From Paenibacillus thalictri (GTDB lineage Bacteria > Bacillota > Bacilli > Paenibacillales > NBRC-103111): a stretch of 64,000 nt of DNA. The stretch's first letter is position 1. The number at the start of each line of letters is the position of its first letter. A model generated the notes under the pieces. That model searched no databases. It was not told the DNA's origin and was given only the letters and a program-made list of their open reading frames with translations. Positions 41,740 to 52,095 of this stretch are shown piece by piece. The stretch lies in contig NZ_SIRE01000030.1 of NCBI RefSeq assembly GCF_004307995.1, positions 1 through 64,000 on the forward strand, in the 5' to 3' direction. The translations under genes and the position numbers were made by a program.

Positions 41740-41845
41740 TTTTATTACTCACTCCTTCTTTCATTTGCACGTCACAGTGGCGTCAGAATTGCTTTGTATA
41801 TTCCAAAACGAAAAATAACCGCGCTGCAAATCTACTTTATGTATT

Positions 41846-41874
41846 AATATAAACCGATATTCTGACGATTTCAA
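41846..41874 (-). promoter_or_regulatory. Promoter of the first Lrp operon
   Basis: On the minus strand TTGAAA (41869-41874), 17 bases, and TATATT (41846-41851) form a sigma-A promoter. The TATATT-N-ATACATAA continuation is also found at the second Lrp promoter (53596-53624), pointing to a shared auto-regulatory site. The rest of 41740-42018 shows no gene. Confidence 0.7.
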
Positions 41875-42018
41875 CAAAAATTGAAATTATTATATTCGTT
41901 TTGGATGAAAAAGTGCATTTGTGCATGTCGACTCGAATGAATCGGGTTTCTTCCGGCGCTTATTTAAGCCATTTCAAACCGGCCACAAATCATCACGGTG
42001 TGCCGGATTGCACGCAAA

Positions 42019-42058
42019 AAAAGCCCGCCCAGTCTGTAAGAGACCGGATCGGGCTTTT
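42019..42058 (-). terminator. Terminator of the SLH protein gene
   Basis: AAAAGCCCG (42019-42027) pairs with CGGGCTTTT (42050-42058). In the minus direction a run of seven T follows, 23 bases past the SLH stop. Confidence 0.8.
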
Positions 42059-42080
42059 GCCTTTTGTGTTGAGACGCGGA

Positions 42081-44294
42081 TTAATTTATCGTAATGGAGG
42101 TGATCAGCGAGTTGACATTCACCAGCACGACCGAATGTCCGACAACAAGTGATCCGTTAATCGTCACGCTTGGCGATACGTTGTACACATTGGTCGAGAT
42201 CGTGCCGTCCGAATTCGTTTGCGTTACGGATACCGTCGACAATACGCCTTGGTTGTTCAAGTTCACGCCGCTGAGCGTACCGTTTATGGTGTAGGCGCTT
42301 GTGTTATTGGAGCTGGAGGCTTGAGTCACCTCGATATAAAGCACGTTGTTTGCATAGGAGCGGACTACAACGATATCACCGGCTTGCAGTGTCGAAAGGT
42401 TTGTTTGAACCCCGTTGCGGTATATCACTGCGTTGGCGTCCACGGTGTAGGTTGTTGTCTGGCCGTTATTATTAAGCACCAGCACATTGTTCGAAATGGC
42501 GGAAGCAATGGTTCCCGAGCCGCTTGTCACCGTGAGCTGACCGGATACGGTTGCCGCTTCCACGCTCCAAACGATGTTATCTTTTACGTGCAGAACGACC
42601 GCATCCCCGGCCAGCAGAGAAGCTGCATTTGTGAGAGCTCCCGAGCGGTAGATAAAGGCGTTGGCTTGCAGCGGATAACTTTGGGTCGAGCTGCCGTTCT
42701 GGATGGTCACGGTGTTGCCGTTAACCGTAGAAGCAAGCGTTGCATTAACGATGATATCGCTGCCGTTGGTAGCGGTCGTTACCGGACCCGAAGCATTCGC
42801 AGTGACTTCAGCGACGGCGATCGTATTGTTCACCGTATAGACGGTGATCGAGTCGCCTGCCTGCAAGGAGGATGCGTTCACTTGAACCCCGTTGCGGTAT
42901 ATAAATGCGCCGGTATTATAAGCGAATGTTTTGGTCTCGCTGCCGGTATTCAGTACCATCACATTGTTGCTAACCGGGGAGGCCAACTTGCCGGTGAAGC
43001 TTGCTTCATAATTCGGCTGCGTGCCGGCGCCGTACGGCTGGGTCACATCGATAAACACCACGGTGTTGTTGTATGCGCGCAGGTTAATGATGTCGCCTGC
43101 CTGCAGGGAGGACGCGCCTACGTTAGTGCCATAGCGGTAGATGAGAGCGCTACTGTTCAATGGCAAGCTGTAGGTCTGGTTGCCGCTGGTCAGTGTGACC
43201 GTATAACCGTTAACTACGGAAGACAGCGTTCCGGAAAGCAGTCCGTTATAGGAAGTGATCGGCGTTGTAGTTGGTGTGGAGCCGCCGCTTAATTGCGTAA
43301 CCTCGACAAAAATGGTGCTGCCGTTAACGGTACGGCTTTTGATGATATCGCCTGTCTGAAGTTGAGAGGCGGTGATACGCGTATTGTTGCGGTAAATAAA
43401 TGCATTCGGATCCAGCGCCAGATTTGCCGTTTGGCCGGAAGTGGTTGTGATGGTCAGCACATTGCCGCTAACCGGGCTATTCACGGTGCCGACAAGCAAG
43501 CCGTCTTCGCTGTCGGACAATTTGTCGCCGGCACGGTCGAGCAATGCCGCGATTTGTGCGCGGGTTACGGATTGATTTGGGCGGAATGTATTATCTTCGA
43601 AGCCGTTGACAAGGCCTTGCTCTACGGCAACCGCGACAAAACCGACGGATCCGGCCGGAATTTTATTGGCGTCGGCAAAGCTGAGTTTTTGGTTCATTTT
43701 GGCTTCGGCTTGGCTTGTCAGCTTCAGCGCTTTAACCAGCAATGTCGTAGCCCAGAGGCGGTCGGCCGGCTGATTCGGATTGACGTTGTTGTCGTTTTCG
43801 CCGAACAGATCGTTTTTGAGAGCGACGGAGACGTATCCCACCGCCCAAGAAGGAACTTGCTTGGCATCCGCAAAATTCAGGCTGGCGCTCATCTCCGAGC
43901 TGGATTGCGCTTGGCTTTCCAGTCCCATCAGCCGAATCGCAGCGGTAATCGCTTCGATTCTTGTCACCGTAGCCTGCGGGCGGAAAGTGCCGTCTTCATA
44001 TCCGTTAAAAACATTCCGCGACGCCAAGTCGGCAATGTAGCGAAGCGCCCAATCCCAGCCTTGGCCATTTTGCATATCTTTAAAATTGATGTTGACTTTA
44101 TATTGCGTTGTGGTCTTCTTGCCGTTGAAGAAATTCCGGCTGTCAAAGCGGTTATCGGATCGGTTATCAAAGCGGTTGTTAGAGCGGTTGTCGAATTTGT
44201 CATTGCCTTTCGCAAAAGCTGAAGTTCCGACTCCCATGGCCATCACTAGGGATAAGCCCAATGCGATCATTTGTTTGGAATAAGGATATGGCAT
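42081..44294 (-). CDS. SLH-domain surface protein with C-terminal repeat domains
   Basis: This 737-residue exported protein has a signal peptide (cut near AFA, 28), a small repeat FDNRS/RFDNRSDN (34-52), and three SLH domains (about 68-265, with DLASRNVFNGYEDGTFRP and VEQGLVNGFEDNTFRPNQ) that bind secondary wall polymer. The rest is five to six copies of a 70-80-residue unit with the pattern IYRNG...SLQAGDII...NNVVFIEVTQ. AAAGGAGAATC lies before the ATG. It is likely a wall-bound structural or substrate-binding protein; the repeat function is unknown. Confidence 0.88.
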   Translation of the reverse strand: MPYPYSKQMIALGLSLVMAMGVGTSAFAKGNDKFDNRSNNRFDNRSDNRFDSRNFFNGKKTTTQYKVNINFKDMQNGQGWDWALRYIADLASRNVFNGYEDGTFRPQATVTRIEAITAAIRLMGLESQAQSSSEMSASLNFADAKQVPSWAVGYVSVALKNDLFGENDNNVNPNQPADRLWATTLLVKALKLTSQAEAKMNQKLSFADANKIPAGSVGFVAVAVEQGLVNGFEDNTFRPNQSVTRAQIAALLDRAGDKLSDSEDGLLVGTVNSPVSGNVLTITTTSGQTANLALDPNAFIYRNNTRITASQLQTGDIIKSRTVNGSTIFVEVTQLSGGSTPTTTPITSYNGLLSGTLSSVVNGYTVTLTSGNQTYSLPLNSSALIYRYGTNVGASSLQAGDIINLRAYNNTVVFIDVTQPYGAGTQPNYEASFTGKLASPVSNNVMVLNTGSETKTFAYNTGAFIYRNGVQVNASSLQAGDSITVYTVNNTIAVAEVTANASGPVTTATNGSDIIVNATLASTVNGNTVTIQNGSSTQSYPLQANAFIYRSGALTNAASLLAGDAVVLHVKDNIVWSVEAATVSGQLTVTSGSGTIASAISNNVLVLNNNGQTTTYTVDANAVIYRNGVQTNLSTLQAGDIVVVRSYANNVLYIEVTQASSSNNTSAYTINGTLSGVNLNNQGVLSTVSVTQTNSDGTISTNVYNVSPSVTINGSLVVGHSVVLVNVNSLITSITIN

Positions 44295-44417
44295 CGCTTG
44301 ATTCTCCTTTAAAAATCGAATTTAATTTTCTCACTGATATGTTTCGTCGGCTTTTTTTCGTTTAGTGGGGTCGCAAAAAGTCGCAGTGAAAATTTCGATC
44401 ACGAAATAATGAGACGC

Positions 44418-44454
44418 AAAAAAGCCGCGTTCTGCACATAAGCAGAAACACGGC
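44418..44454 (-). terminator. Terminator of the acyltransferase gene
   Basis: GCCGCGTTCTGC (44424-44435) pairs with GCAGAA...CGGC (44442-44454); on the minus strand six T follow. The gap 44295-44417 also contains the SLH gene leader with two GTCGC direct repeats near 44370-44385. Confidence 0.75.
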
Positions 44455-44508
44455 GATGCAGGCAGGCGCAGGCGGAACCCTTATATGCGGTGAAAAGGCA
44501 AGCTGCCG

Positions 44509-45585
44509 TTACGCAATACGCGTTTCGATGCGGCGGGCTCGAGCCGGCTCGCGTTTTTTCAGGAACGTATTGATAGGCTGTTCAATCCACCGATAAAACA
44601 ACAGGCATACGCCTAGTCCGGTGAGAAAGCATATGGTGACGGTAAGCGGCAGTCCCAAGTGATCGGGAATATGAAGCCCTCGTTCCAGCTTGTATATAAC
44701 CGACATTGCCGGCAAACTGGCTAACAAAATGGAATATGATGCGTCACCGCAATGTTTTAACGGCGTCAGCCATTCGTGGATTTTACCTCTCCAAGTGACG
44801 ATGCCGACAAGAATTAATACTGAACCGACCATATGCAGCAAATCGACATACGGGATGACCGCATTTCTGTATCTTATCAGCCATAATACGACATACGCCG
44901 CGCCCCCGCTCAAAATCCACGCCATATTATTGCCCAGCGACTTCCGTTTGCGGACAATATAACCGACAGCTATCCCTGCAAAAAATTCAAGATGAAATTC
45001 GCTGACCAGAAACTGTCCCCAGACGCCGTCCCGTATATGCAGCCAACCCAGCATATGGAGTACGATGACGGTGATCCATGACGAATACACGGCGGCTACC
45101 GCTTTTTCCGAGATGAGGAATAGCAAAGAAAACATTAAATAAAACCAGACGATATAGGTGACTGACCAGGCAACACTAAGAATCGGGCCGGTAGCTTGAG
45201 GCAGCAGTAGCAGAGATTCAACGATCACGGACGGCTTGCGCTCGAACCCTTCACCAAAGGATGGCACAAGAAAATAAATGGGAATAACAACAAGCGTTAT
45301 CAGCCAATACACGGGATATATACGGGCAAATCGTTTGTACAGGAAGCTTTTCAGCATACTTGAATCGCCAAAATGCTTGTGGTACAAGGTATACATTAAA
45401 TATCCGGTCAGCACAAAAAAGAACGTGTACGCTCCCGATCGTCCGTATTCTGCAAGCCCCATAAAATTGTAATTAAAATATTTTTGTCCGATCCGCGAGG
45501 CGTGGAAAAGCATGACAAGCAGGACGGCTACCCCTCGTGCCGCCTGTATGTAAAAAATCGCAGGTTTCGTGTTCAAGCCGTTCAA
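44509..45585 (-). CDS. Membrane acyltransferase, family 3 (OafA/YrhL type)
   Basis: This 358-residue protein has about ten membrane helices and family-3 features: AARGVAVLLVMLFHASRIG with the catalytic His near the N-terminus, and GRSGAYTFFFVLTGYLM. It transfers acetyl or other acyl groups to sugars of wall or surface polysaccharide. No partner gene is visible. Its C-terminus is basic (KKREPARARRIETRIA). Confidence 0.87.
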   Translation of the reverse strand: MNGLNTKPAIFYIQAARGVAVLLVMLFHASRIGQKYFNYNFMGLAEYGRSGAYTFFFVLTGYLMYTLYHKHFGDSSMLKSFLYKRFARIYPVYWLITLVVIPIYFLVPSFGEGFERKPSVIVESLLLLPQATGPILSVAWSVTYIVWFYLMFSLLFLISEKAVAAVYSSWITVIVLHMLGWLHIRDGVWGQFLVSEFHLEFFAGIAVGYIVRKRKSLGNNMAWILSGGAAYVVLWLIRYRNAVIPYVDLLHMVGSVLILVGIVTWRGKIHEWLTPLKHCGDASYSILLASLPAMSVIYKLERGLHIPDHLGLPLTVTICFLTGLGVCLLFYRWIEQPINTFLKKREPARARRIETRIA

Positions 45586-45831
45586 CCTTCTTCCTTCATT
45601 CCGAAACTAGATATACATCCATTATTTCAATTAATTATGAAAAAAGGATGATCGCAACCTTAAAGGGAGCTTAATGTTAACTTAAAATTGTGAACAAGTT
45701 CAAACAGTTTGCGTTTGGCGATTCAATGTTGCGGCAAACATGGGTACAATAGAACGGGTAGTTTATTTTGGCAGTTCAAAAAGCGGACTTTTTGAACACG
45801 CACTTTTATCGATGCAGGAAGGAAGGAAATC

Positions 45832-48075
45832 GTGGGCTTATTCCGCTCTACTTACTTTATTCGTTTGCTCGCCTTTTCTCTTATCCTTGGGGTCGGTCCG
45901 GTCCTTTTTCTCGGGATTGCCTCTTATGCGGTATCGTCGCAGGCGATTCAAAGCCAAGTCAATACCGCCAATCTGCAGGTGCTCCGGCAAATGCAGAATA
46001 GTATCGAGCAAATATTCGAACTGACGGACAGTACGGCGATCCAGTTTATCGACAGCTCGCTGGTTACGGACGCTTTGCAGACGAATGTGACCCCCAACGA
46101 TTTTCGCATGACTAGCGAGTTATCTTCGGGATTAACGCATATTCAGGCAACGGATTTATTTCGTGAAGTTTCCTTCTATAATTTAAAATATGGTTGGCAG
46201 CTCGCCGATTCGGGCCGGTTGACGAGATCTTCGAACGGTTTTGCCGAAGATGAGGTCGTGCAGACGATCAAACAATCGCTTGCAGGCTCCGCGTGGACGC
46301 ATGACAGCGCAAACATTTATTTGGCCAAAAAGCGACCGATCAACACGCCCGAACCGGCCGGCATGATTGTGGTGAAGATTCCGCTTTCTCAACTGAGCGC
46401 ATTCATTTCCAAAAGCCATACTGGCGTTCATGCCATTATGGATCAGTCGGGCAAGCTGATCACAAGTGGCGATCCGGAGACCGGCGCTTGGCTGGAGTCG
46501 ACCTTCCCGAGCCTGGTCAGCGGCATGAACCAAGGAGAAGGACTGATTCCTTATTCGATCGACGGCAAAAAAATGACGATCCTCTACTCCAAATCGGATT
46601 ATAACCGATGGACTTATCTTACCGTCATTTCCGTCAGCGAGATTACTAAACAGTCCCGCGCCATCGGCTGGCTGACGTTTTGGATCGGTCTTGCGCTGGT
46701 TCTGGCTGCATTCGCCTTCTCGGTGTTTGGTTCCCGCAAAATGTATTCGCCGATTCGCGCATTATACAGCACCGTCTCCGAATCGCTGCTGCCGGAGAAC
46801 GGCAAGATGAACGAGTTGTCCGTCATCGGGGACCGGGTGCAGACGATGATTGTCACCCAGAGGCAGATGGAGCTGGATTTGAAAAAAAGCCACTTTCAGC
46901 TGCGCGACTTGTTTGCCATCAAGCTGTTTCAAGGCGAATACAAAGCCAAAGATATCGAGGATCGCATGGAGTACTTAAGAATGGAACGTATTATCCATCC
47001 TTATCATGTGCTGGTATTGCAAATCGATACGCTGGAAGGCACTGGGTATGAGCATCACGATTTTGAGCTGCTGATGTATGGTGTCGGCAACATCACCTTT
47101 GAACTGTTTCCGCCGGAACGGACTTTGATTCCGGTGCTGCTTGGCAGCTCTCAGGTTACGCTGATTAGCGGCGCATCCTCCGATCTTGAAGAGTTGAAGC
47201 GCGAGGTCTATGAACTCAGCGCCAAGCTGCAGGAAGCTATTGAACATTTCCTCAGAATGAAAGTCAGCATTGGCGTCAGCTCTCCGTACAGTGAACTGAA
47301 GGATGCATCCAAAGCATACAAAGAAGGCTTGGAGGCGCTGGAATACCGGATACAGCTCGGAGGCAAGGCGATTTTGTTCTTCGAAGATGTGAAACCGGAC
47401 CGCGTGCGTCTGGAGTATCCGAAACAAGCGGAAACTGAGCTGCTGGAAGCGATTCGCAAGCTTAACGCGGAGGAAGCGCGGCATCAGCTAAGACTGATTG
47501 TGCAGCAGGTGATTTCCGAGGTGGTCATGCCGGAAGCATATCGGCTGTCGCTGCTGCGGCTGTTCCTTGAGCTGATGGATATGATCCGCGAAAACGGCTT
47601 GTACGAGCAGATGAATTTGCCCGACCAGCAAGTGCTGCTGAGCCAATTATTTTCGCTGCCAAGCGCCGCGGATATGGATAACTGGTTCTACGGGGTGCTG
47701 GTCGAACCTGCGATTGGGCTGCTGCAGGAACATATGCGGGACCAATATTCGACGATCTCCGGCAAAGTCGTTCATATGATTGAAACCGAACTGGAGAACG
47801 ATTTGACTTTGGAGATGTGTGCCGACCGGCTTGGCTTAAATGCCGATTATGTTGGCAGAGTGTTCCGCAAAGAAATGGGTATTACCTTTACCGAATATTT
47901 GTTAGGGTTCCGGCTGCAAGTGGCTAAGAAATGGCTGACCGAAACCGATATGAAAATAGCCGAGATTGCCGAACGGCTGAGGTACAACAGCTCGGCAAGT
48001 TTCATCCGCTATTTCCGCAAGATGGAGGGCGTGACTCCCGGGCAATTCCGGCAGCAGCTCGGCAAAGAAGAATAA
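45832..48075 (+). CDS. Membrane-bound AraC-family regulator with extracellular sensor domain
   Basis: This 747-residue regulator starts at GTG 45832 after GGAAGGAAGG. It has a membrane helix (about 10-30), an extracellular sensor (to about 280), a second helix (about 282-300), a cytoplasmic linker and a C-terminal AraC DNA-binding pair (LTLEMCADRLGLNADYVGRVFRKEMG ... YNSSASFIRYFRKMEGVTPGQFR). It precedes the third ABC sugar transporter and likely activates it. Confidence 0.92.
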   Translation: MGLFRSTYFIRLLAFSLILGVGPVLFLGIASYAVSSQAIQSQVNTANLQVLRQMQNSIEQIFELTDSTAIQFIDSSLVTDALQTNVTPNDFRMTSELSSGLTHIQATDLFREVSFYNLKYGWQLADSGRLTRSSNGFAEDEVVQTIKQSLAGSAWTHDSANIYLAKKRPINTPEPAGMIVVKIPLSQLSAFISKSHTGVHAIMDQSGKLITSGDPETGAWLESTFPSLVSGMNQGEGLIPYSIDGKKMTILYSKSDYNRWTYLTVISVSEITKQSRAIGWLTFWIGLALVLAAFAFSVFGSRKMYSPIRALYSTVSESLLPENGKMNELSVIGDRVQTMIVTQRQMELDLKKSHFQLRDLFAIKLFQGEYKAKDIEDRMEYLRMERIIHPYHVLVLQIDTLEGTGYEHHDFELLMYGVGNITFELFPPERTLIPVLLGSSQVTLISGASSDLEELKREVYELSAKLQEAIEHFLRMKVSIGVSSPYSELKDASKAYKEGLEALEYRIQLGGKAILFFEDVKPDRVRLEYPKQAETELLEAIRKLNAEEARHQLRLIVQQVISEVVMPEAYRLSLLRLFLELMDMIRENGLYEQMNLPDQQVLLSQLFSLPSAADMDNWFYGVLVEPAIGLLQEHMRDQYSTISGKVVHMIETELENDLTLEMCADRLGLNADYVGRVFRKEMGITFTEYLLGFRLQVAKKWLTETDMKIAEIAERLRYNSSASFIRYFRKMEGVTPGQFRQQLGKEE

Positions 48076-48093
48076 AACCTTTTCTCAAACATG

Positions 48094-48139
48094 ATCCCGT
48101 AGCGAGCATGCGAATTTTGCGGCTCATACGGGATTTTTA
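48094..48139 (+). terminator. Terminator after the AraC-type gene
   Basis: ATCCCGTA (48094-48101) pairs with TACGGGAT (48127-48134), followed by TTTTA. It separates the regulator from the permease operon; the gap 48140-48328 has no supported gene. Confidence 0.65.
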
Positions 48140-48328
48140 CTGCGCGATTCTGGGATCGGTTTATGTATATCTCGACCTCGGAAGATGTATGCAAGTCACG
48201 AAAACCCGCGCCACATCAGGGTTTCTCACTTTATATCGGCCATGCAGTCGGAATATGGATATAGACGCAACGGCTGTACGGATTTACATTTTAGCTACGA
48301 GCAAGTTGAGGAAAGGGAGGTAAAGCTC

Positions 48329-49309
48329 ATGTCGGAAAGTTTGACGGCAACGCAGAAACTGCACACGGTTTCAAACCATAAAAAAATAAAAAGCAAGTCT
48401 AAATCAGAATCGAAAATGGCCAAATTGGTTCGAGACCGATGGCTTTACATTATGCTGCTTCCGGGGCTGATCTTTTTTATCTTATTCAAATATTTGCCGA
48501 TGCCCGGGGCAATTATCGCATTTCAGGACTACCAGCCTTTTCTTGGCATTACGCACAGCAAGTGGGTAGGGCTGAAACATTTCTCGCGTTTCTTCTTTGA
48601 TTCGGATTTCCGGATGCTGCTGCTCAATACCGTCGTATTGGCCGTCTATAACCTGGTCTTTTTCTTTCCGCTGCCCATTGTGATAGCGCTTCTTTTAAAC
48701 GAGGTCAAAAACGAGTTTTTCAAACGCGCGGTACAAACGATCATTTATATCCCGCATTTTATTTCTTGGGTTGTCGTTGTTGGCCTCAGCTATATGCTGT
48801 TTACAACGGAAGGCGGCATATTTAATGAAATGCTCAAATCGGTTCATCTGCCGACATTAAACGTGCTGCAGAGTCCCGAATGGCTCAGAACGATGATAAC
48901 CGGACAAGTAATGTGGAAAGAGACCGGTTGGGGCACGATTATTTTTCTTGCCGCGCTGGCGGGTGTCGATACGCAGTTATATGAAGCCGCACGGATGGAC
49001 GGCGCCGGACGGTGGAGACAGCTTTGGCATATTACGCTGCCGGCAATCCGCTCGACCATTATCGTATTGCTGATCTTGCGTTTAGGCACGTTCCTGGATA
49101 CCGGCTTTGAGCAAATATTCTTGATGCTGAATCCGGGGAACCGCGATGTCGGGGAAGTGTTCGATACGTATGTATATACAGCGGGCATGCAGAACGGCCA
49201 GTTCAGCTACAGTGCGGCCGTAGGTTTGTTCAAATCGGTTGTTGCGTTGGCGCTGGTGCTTTCGTCCAACTGGCTGGCCAAAAAGTTCGGCGAAGAGGGG
49301 GTCTACTAA
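48329..49309 (+). CDS. ABC sugar transporter permease, LplB type
   Basis: This 326-residue permease has a basic Lys/Ser-rich N-terminus, the family start LLPGLIFFILFKYLPMPGAIIAFQDYQPF, six helices and the EAA loop EAARMDGAGRWRQLWHITLPAI. The ATG at 48329 follows AAAGGGAGG. The partner permease gene begins 1 base after its stop. Confidence 0.93.
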   Translation: MSESLTATQKLHTVSNHKKIKSKSKSESKMAKLVRDRWLYIMLLPGLIFFILFKYLPMPGAIIAFQDYQPFLGITHSKWVGLKHFSRFFFDSDFRMLLLNTVVLAVYNLVFFFPLPIVIALLLNEVKNEFFKRAVQTIIYIPHFISWVVVVGLSYMLFTTEGGIFNEMLKSVHLPTLNVLQSPEWLRTMITGQVMWKETGWGTIIFLAALAGVDTQLYEAARMDGAGRWRQLWHITLPAIRSTIIVLLILRLGTFLDTGFEQIFLMLNPGNRDVGEVFDTYVYTAGMQNGQFSYSAAVGLFKSVVALALVLSSNWLAKKFGEEGVY

Positions 49310-49310
49310 T

Positions 49311-50186
49311 ATGTTGGAAAGCAAGACATTGTCTCACCGTATGGCGGATGGGGTCATCATCGCTGTATTATCCATCTGCTCATTTTTGATGCTGCTGCCG
49401 TTTATCTTCATATTATCCGGCTCGTTTGTTTCGTCCGAAGAACTTCTCGTGCGCAAGTTTGTGATCATCCCGCATCATTTTTCATTTGAGGCATACCAGT
49501 TTATTTTTGCTTCAAAAACGATTTACCACAGCTTGCTGATCAGTATTCTCATTACGGTTGTCGGAACGTTTATCAACGTGCTGCTGACCGCATTGATGGC
49601 GTATCCGCTCTCAAGGCCAACGCTGCTTTACCGCAAGCAGCTGATGCTTCTTGTCGTCTTTACGATGTTGTTCAGCGGAGGCATGATCCCGACTTATTTG
49701 ATCGTCAAAAGCTTGGGACTTCTCAACACATACTGGTCATTATGGCTGCCGACGGCGATCAGCGCATTTAATCTGATTTTGCTCAAAAGCTTCTTTCAGC
49801 AAATGCCTGACGGTATTGAAGAAGCGGCCAAAATCGACGGGTGCAACGAACTGCAAACTTTGCTCAAAATCATCATGCCGCTGTCGATGCCGGCGATCGC
49901 TACGTTCTCCTTGTTTTATGCTGTAGGGCACTGGAATAATTACTTTCACGCCTTGCTTTATATTAACGATGCCGACAAATGGCCAATTCAAGTATGGCTG
50001 CGGCAAATCGTCATTTTGTCCAACGGGGGTTTCTCCGATTCGGCAGCTTCCTCTGAAGCGGTAATCCCGCCGGGAACGATCAAATACGCGATTATCGTTG
50101 TCGCTACGATTCCTGTTATGATTGTATATCCGTTCCTGCAAAAGCATTTTGCCAAAGGCGTTATGTTAGGATCGGTAAAAGGATAA
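49311..50186 (+). CDS. ABC sugar transporter permease, YtcP/LplC type
   Basis: This 291-residue permease has six helices, the EAA loop EEAAKIDGCNELQTLLKIIMPLSMPAI and the end FLQKHFAKGVMLGSVKG. It is translated directly after the LplB-type gene. The solute-binding gene follows after 130 bp that contains an AGCTATAA/TTATAGCT inverted repeat (50186-50244). Confidence 0.93.
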   Translation: MLESKTLSHRMADGVIIAVLSICSFLMLLPFIFILSGSFVSSEELLVRKFVIIPHHFSFEAYQFIFASKTIYHSLLISILITVVGTFINVLLTALMAYPLSRPTLLYRKQLMLLVVFTMLFSGGMIPTYLIVKSLGLLNTYWSLWLPTAISAFNLILLKSFFQQMPDGIEEAAKIDGCNELQTLLKIIMPLSMPAIATFSLFYAVGHWNNYFHALLYINDADKWPIQVWLRQIVILSNGGFSDSAASSEAVIPPGTIKYAIIVVATIPVMIVYPFLQKHFAKGVMLGSVKG

Positions 50187-50316
50187 GCTATAATCGCAAT
50201 AGCGTCCTTTTAACCTTCACTATATATTTAAATATTTTATAGCTCATCTTCCGCTTGACCGCGGTCGTACATCCTTGAAGGACTCGAGTTCTTCTTAACA
50301 TCTTGGAGGGGTAACA

Positions 50317-51846
50317 GTGAAAACCAATTTACGCAAAGGCATCGCATTGACATGTCTGGCCGCCACCACTTTAGTCGTTATTCAAGGCTGCGGTTCCGCA
50401 TCCCAAGGAAACAACAGTTCTTCCGCAGCAGGCAATGCGCCGTCCGGCCCTACGGAAATATCGATGATGGTTCCTTTCTATAATGCCCAACCGCCGGCAA
50501 CCGATACAAACGACGTATTCAAGAAAATTCAGGAGTACACTAACACCAACATTAAAGTCATCTGGTCTCCGGACGCCAGCTATGCGGACAAGCTCAGTGT
50601 GACCTTGGCTTCCGGCAGCTTGCCGAAAGCGATTGTCGTACCTGCGGAAAGCATGAAAAAACCGTTTATCGTTAATGCCGCACAAGCGGGAGCGTTCTGG
50701 GAAATCGGTTCTTATTTGAAAGACTTCCCGAATTTGAAAACATACGTTAACGATGTGGCAATTGCCAATACTTCGTTTGACGGTAAAGTGTACGGACTGT
50801 ACAGAGCGCGTCCGTTGGGCCGGATCGGACTGATAATCCGCCAGGACTGGCTGGATAACCTGGGTCTGCAAATGCCGAAAACGATGGACGATTTCTACAA
50901 CGTCGCTAAAGCGTTCACAACACAGGACCCGGACAAAAACGGCAAAGACGATACCTACGGCTTCGCTTATGCGGACGATCCGTTTTATGCGGGTATCAAT
51001 ACGTTGGTTACGGCTAACGGCGGCTTTAACGGCTGGGGCGTAAAAGACGGCAAAGTGACTCCTGACTTCATTACGCCGCAATACATGGACGTTATGAAAC
51101 TGTTCGGCAAGATGTACCAGGAAAAACTGCTTAACCAGGATTTTGCCATCGTCAAAGGTTCCCAAAAGTATGATGCGTTTAACCAAGGCAAAGCCGGCAT
51201 GATGTTTACGTCGATCGATAACATTACGCTCAAATACAACGATTTGCTTAAGCTGACGCCGTCGGCCAAGCTGAACATCGCTCCTACCTTCACAGGGCCA
51301 AGCGGTCAAAAAACGAACTCGACGCCGGGTCATCAAGGCGTGTTCATGTTCCCGAAATCCAGTGTAACGTCGGAAGCCGAGCTGAAGAAAATTCTCGCTT
51401 ACTTCGACAAAATGCTTGACCCGCAAATGGTGCAGCTGCAAATGTTCGGTATCGAAGGCAAACATATGAAGATGGAAAATGGCAGCCCGATGATTACCGA
51501 CGCCAAAGCGTTTGCCGATGAAGTATCGCCGCTGCAGTATATGGCGATCCAGCCGGCATGGGTAGCCAATCCGAACGATGCGCCTTTGACTAAGCTGTAC
51601 AAGCAGCGTTTTGAAGAAAATGAAAAATTCCTTGTCGCTAACGTAACCGATCCGCTCATTTCCCAAACTTATTCGGAAAAAGGCACCGAGCTTGATAAAA
51701 TCGCTCAGGACGCCCGCGTGAAATTCGTGATGGGTCAAATTGACGAAGCCGGCTACAACAAGCTGGTAAGCGATTGGAAAACTAAAGGCGGAGACAAAGT
51801 GATCGAGGAATACTCTGCAGCTTATAATAAAACACAGAAGAAATAA
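50317..51846 (+). CDS. Extracellular solute-binding lipoprotein of the third ABC module
   Basis: This 509-residue lipoprotein begins at a GTG with GGAGGGG upstream, has a signal ending in IQGC, a Ser/Asn/Gly linker and a LipO-type binding fold with GLYRARPLGRIGLIIRQDWLDNLGLQMPKTMDDFYNVAKAF and the DPDKNGKDD loop. It is expected to bind an oligosaccharide for the two permeases upstream. The gap 51847-52095 after it shows only a T-tract that may end transcription. Confidence 0.93.
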   Translation: MKTNLRKGIALTCLAATTLVVIQGCGSASQGNNSSSAAGNAPSGPTEISMMVPFYNAQPPATDTNDVFKKIQEYTNTNIKVIWSPDASYADKLSVTLASGSLPKAIVVPAESMKKPFIVNAAQAGAFWEIGSYLKDFPNLKTYVNDVAIANTSFDGKVYGLYRARPLGRIGLIIRQDWLDNLGLQMPKTMDDFYNVAKAFTTQDPDKNGKDDTYGFAYADDPFYAGINTLVTANGGFNGWGVKDGKVTPDFITPQYMDVMKLFGKMYQEKLLNQDFAIVKGSQKYDAFNQGKAGMMFTSIDNITLKYNDLLKLTPSAKLNIAPTFTGPSGQKTNSTPGHQGVFMFPKSSVTSEAELKKILAYFDKMLDPQMVQLQMFGIEGKHMKMENGSPMITDAKAFADEVSPLQYMAIQPAWVANPNDAPLTKLYKQRFEENEKFLVANVTDPLISQTYSEKGTELDKIAQDARVKFVMGQIDEAGYNKLVSDWKTKGGDKVIEEYSAAYNKTQKK

Positions 51847-52095
51847 TAGAAACGATGTATACAACGTGTCGTCACCGATTGTTTCAAGCCGGGGGCGGCG
51901 CGTTTTTTTACTTTCAATGCGCTTTCTTTGCTGTCAAGCTTTTTTTGCCTATGCACTTCTCATCGTTTTCTAATAAATGCGGCTGATGCCGGACGGAGAC
52001 CAGCTTTGCCTCTTTTCAGGTAAATCGTGGATGTTTTGAATGTGGTATGGTGTTTACAGACGAACAAAACAACCACGCAAAACAAGGAGGACGTC

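Noticed and set aside
42219..44222. Long plus-strand frames over the SLH gene
   Set aside because: The minus frame has signal peptide, SLH domains and repeats; the plus frames only mirror the repeat structure.
50371..51864. 497-codon minus-strand frame
   Set aside because: It is the antisense shadow of the solute-binding lipoprotein gene.
51847..52095. Riboswitch (for example the c-di-AMP type) before the NlpC/P60 gene
   Set aside because: Such switches occur before wall hydrolases, but the conserved core was not found in this 249-bp gap.
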